Shown here: positions 42,938 to 50,583 of the stretch, piece by piece | Layout: each line of letters opens with the position of its first letter | How positions within the stretch are numbered: position 1 is the first letter of the stretch | Assembly (NCBI GenBank): GCA_016197225.1 | Contig: JACPWC010000126.1 | Coordinates: 46,499-110,498, forward strand | Length of the DNA stretch: 64,000 nt | Direction: 5' to 3' | From: Chloroflexota bacterium | Lineage (GTDB): Bacteria; Chloroflexota; Anaerolineae; Anaerolineales; VGOW01 | The notes under the pieces: model-generated | Database searches by the model: none | What the model was told of the DNA's origin: nothing | Seen by the model: only the letters and a program-made list of their open reading frames with translations | Position numbers and translations under genes: made by a program

Positions 42938-42976
42938 TTTCCCCGTAACTAGAAACTTGTAGATTAGTTTGATGAT

Positions 42977-43564
42977 ATGTCAGTCCGCAACGCCCTTTTA
43001 GGGCTTTTAGCACAGAGACCTCGGCACGGCTACGAGCTTCATGCGGCCTTTGAGGCGGTAGTTGGCGGCGAGCAGAACTGGGACGTGAAGCCGGCTCAAA
43101 TTTACACCACTCTCGCCCGGCTTGAGGAAGGCGGCCTGGTGGCCGAAGAGGGGATAGAACAAGGCGGCGGCCCGGAGAAGCGCATCTACGTGATCACGGC
43201 TGAGGGCCGGGTGGCGCTGTCCCGGTGGTTTGCCTCCGGCGTCGAGCTTGGGCATCAGCGTGACGAGTTCTTCATCAAACTGCTCCTGGCAATTGCCACC
43301 AGCGAGGCCAACCCGCGAAGCGTCATCCAGACTCAGCGGAGCAAGCTGTATCAGGAATTGCACAACCTGACCGCTCAACGCAACAAAACCGACTCGAAGC
43401 GGGCGCTGGCGCAAGTGCTCCTGCTCGACAAAGCCATCATGCACCTCGAGGCCGACTTGCGCTGGCTGGACATGGTGGAAGCTCGCCTCGAGGACGTAAA
43501 ACGCCAACCCTTGCCTGAGCCGGAAGTGAAGCCAAGAGGACGGCCAAAAAAATCAGAGAATTAG
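42977..43564 (+). CDS. PadR-family transcriptional regulator
   Basis: 195 residues. The N-terminal winged helix SVRNALLGLLAQRPRHGYEL, IYTTLARLEEGGLVAEE and KRIYVITAEGRVAL is the PadR signature; the helical C-terminus (TQRNKTDSKRALAQVLLLDKAI) forms the dimer arm, and a basic tail ends it (KPRGRPKKSEN). PadR proteins repress efflux and stress genes and are often induced by the drug they export. It precedes a MacB-like transporter on the same strand, so it is the likely regulator. Confidence 0.93.
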   Translation: MSVRNALLGLLAQRPRHGYELHAAFEAVVGGEQNWDVKPAQIYTTLARLEEGGLVAEEGIEQGGGPEKRIYVITAEGRVALSRWFASGVELGHQRDEFFIKLLLAIATSEANPRSVIQTQRSKLYQELHNLTAQRNKTDSKRALAQVLLLDKAIMHLEADLRWLDMVEARLEDVKRQPLPEPEVKPRGRPKKSEN

Positions 43565-43606
43565 AGGAATAGAGAATTCTCCTATTCTCTATTCCTCCAA
43601 TCTCCA
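43562..43606. repeat. Purine/pyrimidine hairpin repeat, family A
   Basis: TTAGAGGAATAGAGAATTCTC pairs with TATTCTCTATTCCTCCAA in a hairpin just after the PadR stop and before the ABC ATPase ribosome site. Confidence 0.75.
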
Positions 43607-43622
43607 TATTGAGGAGACTTAC

Positions 43623-44363
43623 ATGGACATCATTCAAACAGTTGACCTGACCAAAACCTACGGCAAAGGGGAAGCCGCCGTGAACGCCCTCGACCGGGTC
43701 AACGTCAACATCCACCCCGGCGAGTTCGTGGCCGTCATGGGGCCGAGCGGTTGCGGCAAGTCCACCCTCCTGCACCTCATCGGCGGCCTCGACCGCGTTA
43801 CCTCGGGCCGGGTGCTGATTGACGGCGACGACCTCTCGAAGCTCGGCGACTCGAAGCTCACCGAACTGCGCCGCCGCAAAATCGGATTCGTCTTTCAATT
43901 CTTCAATTTGATTCCGGTGCTAGACGCAACCGAGAACGCCGCTTTGCCGCTCACCCTCGACAGCGTTAAACCGGCTGAGGCCAAAGCGAAAGCCGCCGAC
44001 TGGCTGAAGAAGATCGGGCTGGGCAACCGCCTCGGCAACCGTCCCGATCAACTCTCCGGCGGCCAGCAACAACGCGTCGCCCTCGCCCGCGCCCTCGTCG
44101 CCGAACCGAAGCTCGTCCTGGCCGACGAGCCGACGGGCAACCTCGACACTAAGGCCTCGGACGAGATCGCCGTTCTGCTTCGTCAGGTGGCCGACGACTG
44201 GGGCCGCACCGTGCTCATGGTCACCCACGACCCGCGCATCGCCGCCTACGCCGACCGCATCATCTTCCTCAAAGACGGCACCGTCGTGGACGAGACGCGC
44301 CTCAGCTCCAACGGCGACAGCGCCGAAGCCAAGCTGGTGCGGGAGAAAGTGGAAGCTCTATAG
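43623..44363 (+). CDS. ABC transporter ATP-binding protein (MacB/LolD type)
   Basis: 246 residues with a GAGGAG ribosome site. Walker A is [17 protein letters not shown], the signature is [15 protein letters not shown], Walker B is [14 protein letters not shown], and the H-loop is LMVTHDPR. The closest group is the MacB/LolD/FtsE-like ATPases that pair with FtsX-type permeases. The downstream gene is such a permease. Confidence 0.95.
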   Translation: MDIIQTVDLTKTYGKGEAAVNALDRVNVNIHPGEFVAVMGPSGCGKSTLLHLIGGLDRVTSGRVLIDGDDLSKLGDSKLTELRRRKIGFVFQFFNLIPVLDATENAALPLTLDSVKPAEAKAKAADWLKKIGLGNRLGNRPDQLSGGQQQRVALARALVAEPKLVLADEPTGNLDTKASDEIAVLLRQVADDWGRTVLMVTHDPRIAAYADRIIFLKDGTVVDETRLSSNGDSAEAKLVREKVEAL

Positions 44364-44442
44364 AAAATCCCAAATTCCAAAAACCCAACCTCCAAACTTC
44401 GCGCTTTGGGATTTTGGAAGTTGGAAATTGGGATTTCCGCAA
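44363..44442. repeat. Inverted repeat of AATCCCAAATTCC words, family B
   Basis: AAATCCCAAATTCCAAAAAC and its near-complement TTTTGGAAGTTGGAAATTGG (44363-44442) form a long imperfect hairpin in the gap before the permease. Shorter copies occur at 37911-37934 and 47006-47034. Confidence 0.72.
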
Positions 44443-44449
44443 AGCCGCT

Positions 44450-47005
44450 ATGAACATTCAACTCACCCTCGCCGCCCGTTACCTCTGGGGCCGCAAACTG
44501 CGAACCACCCTCACCACCCTCGCCGTCGTCTTCGGCGTGGTGGTGCTCTTCGGCATGAACATCCTGCTCCCCTCGATGTTGCAATCGTTTCAGGCCAACA
44601 TCCTGGCCGCCTCCAATCAGGTGGACGTGACCATCTCTCACAAAACGGGCGAGGCCTTTTCGCCCGACCTGTTGGATAAAGTTGCCAGGGTGGAAGGCGT
44701 TGTGGCTTCTACCGGCCTGCTCAATCGCCCGGTGAACCTGCCCGCCGAATTTTATGATAACGATCCGAACACGCCCGACGCCGTTTCCACGTTGTCGCTG
44801 GTGGGCCTCGACCCCGACACCGCCCGCACCGTCCGCAATTATTCGGTGGACGAGGGCCGCTTCCTGGAAAACGGCGACAAGGATGCGGCGGTGATTGCGA
44901 AGACTCTGGCCGACGCGCTTGGCCTGAAATTGGGCGATACGCTAACTCTGCCCAGCACGCAAGGCACGGCGGCGCTGACCATCGTCGGCATCCGCCCGGC
45001 CCGCACAATCCCCGGTAACGAAGAAGTGCTGGTCACGCTGGCCGAAGCCCAGCGGTTACTCAATCAATCGAGTCAAATCAACATCATCGAAGCCAACTTT
45101 GCGCCGGGCGACGAAGCCAAACGCAAAGAGATTCTGTCTAACATTGAAGCGGCTTTGGGCGACAACTTCCAGTTTGGGGCGCTCTCCTCGGGCACCGAGC
45201 TTTTTGCCAGTTTGAAGATTGGGCAGGTTGTGATCAGCCTGTTCGGTTTTGCCGCCCTGGTCATGGGCGGCTTTATCATCTTCAACACCTTCCGCACCAT
45301 CGTGTTGGAACGCCGCCGCGACATCGCCATGCTGCGTTCGGTGGGCGCGAGCCGTAACACCATCCTCGGCTTCATCCTCGCCGAAGGCTTTTTGCAGGGC
45401 GTGCTTGGCACAGCCATTGGCGTCTTGCTGGGCTATCTCTTGGGCGTGGGCAGCCTCAGCGGCATGTCGGGCATGATGGAACGCTTTATCCACATTAAAC
45501 TGGGTGGCCCGGTGATTTCGCCCGGCCTCATTGTCACGACCATCCTGTTGGGCATAGGCACGCCGATAGCGGCCGGTCTCTTCCCGGCGCTTGCCGCCAG
45601 CAACGTGGCTCCGCTCGAAGCCCTGCGCCCGACCCCGTTGGAGGTGGAGGAGCGGGCGATGGGGCGCGGCGGCATCATCGGCGTGGTGTTGATTGTGCTG
45701 GCCGTGCTGGGATTGTTTTCGGGCCAGACGGGTCTGGCCGGGCTGGGGTTGTTGCTGTTCCTCATCGGCCTCATCCTCATCGCGCCGGTGCTGGTTAAGC
45801 CCATTGCCCGCTTCTTTAGCGCGTTAATGGCAGTGGCGTTTGCGCGTGACGGCATCGGCTCACTCGCTCAGGGCAATCTCACCCGCCAGCCCACCCGCGC
45901 CGCCGTCACCACCAGCGTCACCATGATTGCCCTGGCTATCATCGTCAGCGTGGGCGGCATGGTGGCCAGCATCCGCGGCAGTTTTCTGGATATCGTGAAG
46001 CGCAGTCTGGGCAGTGATTACTTGCTCATCCCGCCCGCTATCGCCGTGTGGGGCAACAACGTCGGTGCCGACAACTCACTGGCCGACCAATTGCGCGCCG
46101 TAGACGGCGTGGGTGTGGTCGGCACCACCCGGTTTGCGGCGGCGGCGGCTAATGACTCGGCGGTGTCGCTGTTGGGCATTGACCCGGTGGAATTTCCGCA
46201 AGTGGCTAATCTGGTGTTCGACTCAGGTGAGGCGCAGACCGCCTACGCCGAAATGGGTTCCGGGCGCGCCCTCATCATCAACGCCATCATGGCCGCCAAC
46301 CTGCGCCTCAAAGTGGGCGACACGGTCGCGTTGACGACGCCCGAAGGCATGCTGGACTATCGCGTGGCCGCCGTCGCCTCCGACTACTTCAACGCCAAAA
46401 TCATCACCGCCTACATCTCGCAAGCCAATCTCGAACAGGACTTTCACAAGACCGAGGATGTCTTCATTCAATTCAACCTGGCCCCCGGCGCTGACCGGGC
46501 GGCGGTCGAACCCAGGTTGAGGGCCATTGTGGCCGAGTATCCGCAGTTTCGCTTTGTGTCCGGGCAGGCGTATTACGAAGAGAACGCTTTGATTTTTGAG
46601 CAAGTCTTCACCGGCTTATACGTATTATTCCTCGTGCTGGCCATTCCGTCGCTCATCGCCATCCTCAACACGTTGGCGATTGGGGTGCTGGAGCGCACGC
46701 GCGAAATTGGAATGTTGCGGGCGGTGGGCGCTACCCAAAGCCAAGTCCGAAGGATGGTGCTGGCCGAGGCCGTTTTGCTCTCGGCAATTGGCACGGCCTT
46801 CGGCCTGCTGGCCGGAGTCTATCTGAGTTACGTGATGGTGACGGCGATGCAGGCGGCGGGCTTCCCGTTCCTGTCCTATGCCTTCCCCTTGTATGGCATT
46901 CTTTCGGCGGTTGCCATCGGCCTCATCTTTGGCGTAGTCGCCGCTCTCATCCCGGCGCGGCAGGCGGCAAAGCTGGAGATTGTGCAGGCGTTGCGGTACG
47001 AATAA
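44450..47005 (+). CDS. FtsX/MacB-like ABC transporter permease (two FtsX domains)
   Basis: 851 residues from the ATG at 44450 (MNIQLTLAARYLWGRK). N-terminal span, periplasmic domain (~40-260), three spans with LFGFAALVMGGFIIFNTFRT (FtsX domain), a middle spans region, a second periplasmic domain (~510-700) and a C-terminal FtsX domain (LFLVLAIPSLIAILNTLAIGVLERTREIGMLRAVGATQSQV). The double FtsX layout matches macrolide/peptide export permeases. Its partner ATPase precedes it. Confidence 0.93.
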   Translation: MNIQLTLAARYLWGRKLRTTLTTLAVVFGVVVLFGMNILLPSMLQSFQANILAASNQVDVTISHKTGEAFSPDLLDKVARVEGVVASTGLLNRPVNLPAEFYDNDPNTPDAVSTLSLVGLDPDTARTVRNYSVDEGRFLENGDKDAAVIAKTLADALGLKLGDTLTLPSTQGTAALTIVGIRPARTIPGNEEVLVTLAEAQRLLNQSSQINIIEANFAPGDEAKRKEILSNIEAALGDNFQFGALSSGTELFASLKIGQVVISLFGFAALVMGGFIIFNTFRTIVLERRRDIAMLRSVGASRNTILGFILAEGFLQGVLGTAIGVLLGYLLGVGSLSGMSGMMERFIHIKLGGPVISPGLIVTTILLGIGTPIAAGLFPALAASNVAPLEALRPTPLEVEERAMGRGGIIGVVLIVLAVLGLFSGQTGLAGLGLLLFLIGLILIAPVLVKPIARFFSALMAVAFARDGIGSLAQGNLTRQPTRAAVTTSVTMIALAIIVSVGGMVASIRGSFLDIVKRSLGSDYLLIPPAIAVWGNNVGADNSLADQLRAVDGVGVVGTTRFAAAAANDSAVSLLGIDPVEFPQVANLVFDSGEAQTAYAEMGSGRALIINAIMAANLRLKVGDTVALTTPEGMLDYRVAAVASDYFNAKIITAYISQANLEQDFHKTEDVFIQFNLAPGADRAAVEPRLRAIVAEYPQFRFVSGQAYYEENALIFEQVFTGLYVLFLVLAIPSLIAILNTLAIGVLERTREIGMLRAVGATQSQVRRMVLAEAVLLSAIGTAFGLLAGVYLSYVMVTAMQAAGFPFLSYAFPLYGILSAVAIGLIFGVVAALIPARQAAKLEIVQALRYE

Positions 47006-47102
47006 AAAACCCAAAAACCCAATTTCCAAAACCCCAAAGCGGGCGGCCTTTATGGTTTAGCCCGCTTTGGTTTTTCCAGAGGCGACGGCGCCTTTTGAAA
47101 AT

Positions 47103-47247
47103 TCGGGCTCTACCGGGTTTGGCGTGAAAAGACATTTTGGACGCGGACGCTTTGCGCGCTGATTTTCGCGGATAAAAAAGAAAATCCGCGTTCATCTGCG
47201 TAAATCCGCGTCCTATTTCCCGTTAAAGTCGGGAGACCCAAAATTCG
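47103..47247 (+). mobile_element. MITE-like repeat copy 1
   Basis: Starts CGGGCTCTACCGGGTTTGGC and ends GTCGGGAGACCCAAAATTCG; the ends are imperfect inverted repeats of one another. The interior holds GGACGCGGACGCTTTGCGCG and TCATCTGCGTAAATCCGCG, which also pair. Two related copies lie at 57617-57743 (opposite orientation) and 61957-62105. It lies between the ABC permease and the DGPF gene. Confidence 0.78.
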
Positions 47248-47257
47248 TAGACCGGGA

Positions 47258-47284
47258 TGTCGATTCCGACGACTCTCCTGCGTC
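47258..47284 (+). promoter_or_regulatory. Candidate ECF42-type promoter upstream of the DGPF gene
   Basis: TGTCGA (47258-47263) is followed after 17 bases by CGTC (47281-47284). From memory, ECF42-group sigma factors recognise TGTCGA in the -35 region and a CGA/TC-containing -10 region before DGPF genes. The gene starts at 47337 with an AAGGAG ribosome site. The match is suggestive, not proven. Confidence 0.55.
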
Positions 47285-47336
47285 GGTATAACAAAGGGAC
47301 AGAAAAACTGCCCGACATTCAAAAGGAGATCAAGCC

Positions 47337-47696
47337 ATGCAATACCTGATTCTTATCTACAGCGACGAGAAGGCCGACGCCAGCGCGACGAAGGAAGAAA
47401 TGGATGCCTGGATGGGTGAATACTGGGCCTATACTGAGGCCATACAAAAGTCCGGCGCATACAAGGGCGGCGAGGCCCTGCAACCCACCGCTACCGCCAC
47501 CACCGTTCGGGTGAAAGACGGCAAGAAGGTCACCACTCACGGCCCGTTCGCCGAAACCAAAGAGCAACTCGGCGGCTACTACCTGATTGATTGCAAGAAC
47601 CTCGACGAGGCTATTGACTGGGCGGCCAAATGTCCCGGCGCGCGCGTCGGCTCCATCGAAGTCCGCCCGATCATGGACTTCAGCCAGGCGCAGTAG
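47337..47696 (+). CDS. DGPF/YCII-domain protein
   Basis: 119 residues. The YCII-related fold shows a first strand MQYLILIYSDEKADAS, the DGKKVTTHGPFAETKEQLGGYY region with the GPF motif, and LDEAIDWAAKCPGARVGSIEVRP. DGPF proteins are encoded next to ECF42 sigma factors and are their main targets. It heads a four-gene set with an SRPBCC protein, a Lys/Ala-rich protein and the sigma gene. Confidence 0.92.
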   Translation: MQYLILIYSDEKADASATKEEMDAWMGEYWAYTEAIQKSGAYKGGEALQPTATATTVRVKDGKKVTTHGPFAETKEQLGGYYLIDCKNLDEAIDWAAKCPGARVGSIEVRPIMDFSQAQ

Positions 47697-47714
47697 ACCT
47701 CTTGTCCCTTCCAG

Positions 47715-47753
47715 GCAGACCTGTGAGGTCTTGAAGACCTCACAGGTCTGCCC
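47715..47753. repeat. Perfect palindrome with GACCTGTGAGGTCTT arms
   Basis: GGCAGACCTGTGAGGTCTT is directly followed by AAGACCTCACAGGTCTGCC after one G (loop GA). The same kind of word (AGACCTGTCAGGTTT) is found inside the STAND gene at 53851-53883. It lies between the DGPF and SRPBCC genes. Confidence 0.8.
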
Positions 47754-47826
47754 AACTCCAATTTCCCTTGCCCAAAATTAGTGCTATCATGACCCACAGC
47801 GTCGTGCTGGCTGAGGAGGATCACCC

Positions 47827-48252
47827 ATGAAATCTTTCAGCGTCACCACCAACATCAAAGCTTCGCCCGAAACCGTCTGGAAGATTCTGACCGACGCCTC
47901 GCGCTGGCTGGAGTGGAACACGACGGTGGACAAAATCGAAGGCAAGATCGTCCCCGGTGAAAAGGTCACCGTGTGGGTGAAGATCAACCCCGGTCGCGCC
48001 TTCCCGCTCAAGGTCACCGAGTTTACTCCGCCTCAGCGGATGGTGTGGGCCGACGGCATGCCATTCGGTTTGTTCAGAGGCGCGCGCACCTACACCCTGA
48101 CCAAGCAGGCCGACGGGAGTGTGGACTTCGCCATGCGCGAAGATTACACCGGGCTGATGGCCCCGATGATCACCGGCTCGATCCCCGACCTGCAACCCGC
48201 CTTCGACGAGTTCGCCGCCGCCCTGAAAAAACGGGCCGAGAGCGAAAAGTAA
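47827..48252 (+). CDS. SRPBCC-family protein (START/polyketide-cyclase fold)
   Basis: 141 residues after a GAGGAGG ribosome site. The start MKSFSVTTNIKASPETVWKIL, the strand HP-like WVKINPGRAFPLKVTEF, RMVWADGMPFGLFRGARTY and the long C-terminal helix SIPDLQPAFDEFAAALKK fit the ligand-cavity SRPBCC fold. Ligand unknown. Such genes often stand next to ECF42/DGPF modules. Confidence 0.85.
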   Translation: MKSFSVTTNIKASPETVWKILTDASRWLEWNTTVDKIEGKIVPGEKVTVWVKINPGRAFPLKVTEFTPPQRMVWADGMPFGLFRGARTYTLTKQADGSVDFAMREDYTGLMAPMITGSIPDLQPAFDEFAAALKKRAESEK

Positions 48253-48274
48253 AAGAACATTTTTGGAGGCAACC

Positions 48275-48769
48275 ATGGCCACAAAAACAAAAGCCGCAAC
48301 AAAGGCGAAGCCGTCCGCCAGGAAAGCCGCGCCCAAGCCAAAGGCGAAAGCAAAAGCAAGCGGCGGCAAAGGGCAGGGCACGCGAGAGAAACCCTGGCAG
48401 TTGAAAACCGCGAGCGGCAGTTCCGAGTTCCAGATGTATCGCGACGAAGCGGCAGACCCGCCGGCCCTCGTCTGCGTCGTGGGCAAGACGGAACTGCGCT
48501 ATCACCTGCGTTGCCTCGAAGACCTGCGCGCCATGCTCAAGGCGCGCGGCGACTGGATGCCGCTGGGCGGCGCGGACGAGCAGAAACCGGCGGCGGAAGG
48601 AACCGTTGAAGCCTGGGGGCGCTCGCCGAAGAATCCGGTTGGCGGCTGGTACGGCCTGAAGAAAGGCCTGCGGGGTCGCTTCGGCGTGTACGTGCCGCCG
48701 CTCATGGAAGCGCTTGGGCTGGCCGAGGTCGAGCACAACCCCAAGAATAATCGCATGCGGGCGCTGTAG
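48275..48769 (+). CDS. Hypothetical protein with histone H1-like Lys/Ala-rich N-terminal tail
   Basis: 164 residues from the ATG at 48275 (GGAGG nearby). The first ~40 residues are Lys/Ala/Pro-rich (AKPSARKAAPKPKAKAKAS) like nucleic-acid-binding histone H1-type tails. The globular part (residues 45-164: WQLKTASGSSEFQMY, LRYHLRCLEDLRAMLK, GGWYGLKKGLRGRFGVYV) is a small domain family I cannot name. It lies between the SRPBCC gene and the sigma gene and is likely part of the same operon. Confidence 0.7.
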   Translation: MATKTKAATKAKPSARKAAPKPKAKAKASGGKGQGTREKPWQLKTASGSSEFQMYRDEAADPPALVCVVGKTELRYHLRCLEDLRAMLKARGDWMPLGGADEQKPAAEGTVEAWGRSPKNPVGGWYGLKKGLRGRFGVYVPPLMEALGLAEVEHNPKNNRMRAL

Positions 48770-48788
48770 CGGGGCGGCGTTGTAGCCT

Positions 48789-50051
48789 CTGACTGACACC
48801 ACGCCTCAATTCCTCGAACGCGTTCACAGGCAGGAATACGGTCAACTCCTCGCCACTCTCATCGGCTGGCTGGGTGACTTTGAGTTGGCCGAGGAAGCTT
48901 TGCAGGACGCCTTCCTCTCGGCGCTGGAGCACTGGTCACGCGACGGCGCGCCCCACAAGCCCGGCGCGTGGCTCACCACCGTCGCCCGCCGCAAAGCCGT
49001 TGATCGCCTGCGGCGGAATCGCTCAGCCCCGGTTGAGCCGGGACAACTTGAAGACCTGCCGCCGGATCAGTTGACCGTCTCCGAGAACTTCGACGACCTC
49101 GAAGAGATTCCCGACGAACGTCTCAAACTAATCTTCACCTGTTGCCACCCGGCCCTGCCGGTGGAGCAACAGATCGCCCTCACCCTGCAAACGCTGGGCG
49201 GCCTGACCACCGCCGAGATCGCCGCCGCCTTTCTCCTCCCCGTGCCCACCCTGGCCCAACGGTTGGTGCGAGCCAAACGCAAAATTAAAAACGCCGGCAT
49301 CCCCTACTACGTCCCGCCTGCTCACTTATTGGCTGAACGGCTCGACTCCGTCCTCACCGTCCTCTATTTGATCTTCACCGAAGGGTATGCCGCCACTGGC
49401 GGTGAGGCCTTGATCCGGCACGAGCTGTGCGACGACGCCATCCGCCTGGGCCGTGTGCTTGAGCTACTGATCCGGCAAACGCACACCGACGTGCCGCCCG
49501 CGCAACACGCCGAAGTGTTGGGCCTGCTGGCGCTGATGTTGCTCCAGCACTCGCGCCGCGCGGCGCGGGTGGGGACGCGCGGCGAATTAATTTTGCTCGG
49601 CGATCAGGATCGTTCGTTGTGGGACAAGCGCAACATTCAAGAGGGGTTGGCGCTGGTGGACAAGGCGTTTGAGATGCGACAGGTCGGGCCGTATCAAATT
49701 CAGGCCGCCATTGCCGCCCTGCACGCTCGCGCCCCAACGGCTGAAGCCACGAACTGGCGGCGCATCACTGCGCTCTATGGTGAACTGCGACGCTTCATTG
49801 ACACCCCCATCATTCGCCTCAATCAGGCCGTCGCCATTTCTATGGCCTCCAACCCGCAAGACGGCCTGCTCCTGCTCGAACCGCTCGCCGACGCGTTGAG
49901 CGCCTACGCGCCCTATCACCTCGCCCGGGCCGACATGTTTCGCCGCCTGGGTCAGCCTGACTCGGCGCGTGAAGCCTATCGTCTCGCGTTAGACCTCACC
50001 CAGAATCAAGTCGAGCGCGAGTTCATTCTTGGACGGATTGCAGTGTTGTAA
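48789..50051 (+). CDS. ECF42-type RNA polymerase sigma factor with C-terminal TPR-like extension
   Basis: About 420 residues. Region 2: [29 protein letters not shown]; the recognition helix region (region 4) is [31 protein letters not shown]. The C-terminal ~230 residues are the helical SnoaL-free TPR-like extension typical of this group ([29 protein letters not shown]). The open frame extends upstream of the first listed TTG (48885) to the TAG at 48783, and the homology does too. Between those points the only unusual initiator candidate is CTG 48789; no ATG/GTG/TTG is in frame. A sequencing shift or CTG start is possible. With DGPF gene and candidate promoter it forms a complete module. Confidence 0.87.
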   Translation: MTDTTPQFLERVHRQEYGQLLATLIGWLGDFELAEEALQDAFLSALEHWSRDGAPHKPGAWLTTVARRKAVDRLRRNRSAPVEPGQLEDLPPDQLTVSENFDDLEEIPDERLKLIFTCCHPALPVEQQIALTLQTLGGLTTAEIAAAFLLPVPTLAQRLVRAKRKIKNAGIPYYVPPAHLLAERLDSVLTVLYLIFTEGYAATGGEALIRHELCDDAIRLGRVLELLIRQTHTDVPPAQHAEVLGLLALMLLQHSRRAARVGTRGELILLGDQDRSLWDKRNIQEGLALVDKAFEMRQVGPYQIQAAIAALHARAPTAEATNWRRITALYGELRRFIDTPIIRLNQAVAISMASNPQDGLLLLEPLADALSAYAPYHLARADMFRRLGQPDSAREAYRLALDLTQNQVEREFILGRIAVL

Positions 50052-50360
50052 AAAGATAGGCCGCGAATTTCGCCAATGAACGCGAATTGGTTTTGAAAAT
50101 TAGCGTCAATTCGCGCAATTCGCGGCGGAAGGTTTATCAAGCGCCCGCTTCGTTGAACTCCGGCGCATATTTCACCACGCCGTGAAGCAAAAAGATAGGC
50201 CGCGAATTTCGCCAATGAACGCGAATTGGTTTTGAAAATTAGCGTCAATTCGCGTAATTCGCGGCGGAAGGTTTATCAAGCGCCCGCTTCGTTGAACTCC
50301 GGCGCATATTTCACCACGCCGTGAAGCAAAAAGATAGGCCGCGAATTTCGCCAATGAAAC
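50052..50360. repeat. Tandem repeat, 139-bp period (two full copies plus a partial third)
   Basis: AAAGATAGGCCGCGAATTTC starts at 50052, 50191 and 50330, a period of exactly 139 bases. Each unit carries the hairpin words CCGCGAATTTCGCCAATGAACG/AATTCGCGGCGG and, at its end, 48 bases that read in minus strand HGVVKYAPEFNEAGA-stop, the C-terminus of a GNAT acetyltransferase. Copies 1 and 2 differ by one base (CGCAATTC vs CGTAATTC). Confidence 0.9.
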
Positions 50361-50571
50361 CGGCGTTGGCTGGGTCAAGCGTCACCGGCGAGAACAGGGC
50401 GTGGCCCACCACTTCCCCTTCAGTGACGGCCACCAATGAGATCACCGCCTTGCCCGCCGCCCGAAGCGAATCCACCAGCCGGGCCTCGTTCGGGCGATTG
50501 TCAAAGGCTTGCACGTTCAAACGATGAATAGCCGGAATCTCGCCGGCGGTTTCAGGATGGATTTCAATCAT
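50137..50571 (-). pseudogene. Broken GNAT acetyltransferase gene with duplicated 3' end
   Basis: The N-terminal part (50571 to about 50363) reads MIEIHPETAGEIPAIHRLN, then ARLVDSLRAAGKAVISLVA and EVVGHALFSPVTLD, clearly a YhbS-type GNAT start. At 50363 the homology stops and the frame enters the repeat unit. The authentic-looking C-terminus HGVVKYAPEFNEAGA is found twice, at 50276-50323 and 50137-50184. The acetyl-CoA binding core (about 60-70 residues) is missing, so the enzyme is inactive. A deletion joined the 5' part to the duplicated 3' tail. Confidence 0.75.
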
Positions 50572-50583
50572 GACTATCGCCCC

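Noticed and set aside
50052..50360. CRISPR-like array
   Set aside because: Two and a bit copies of a 139-base unit with no spacer variation; it is a tandem duplication.
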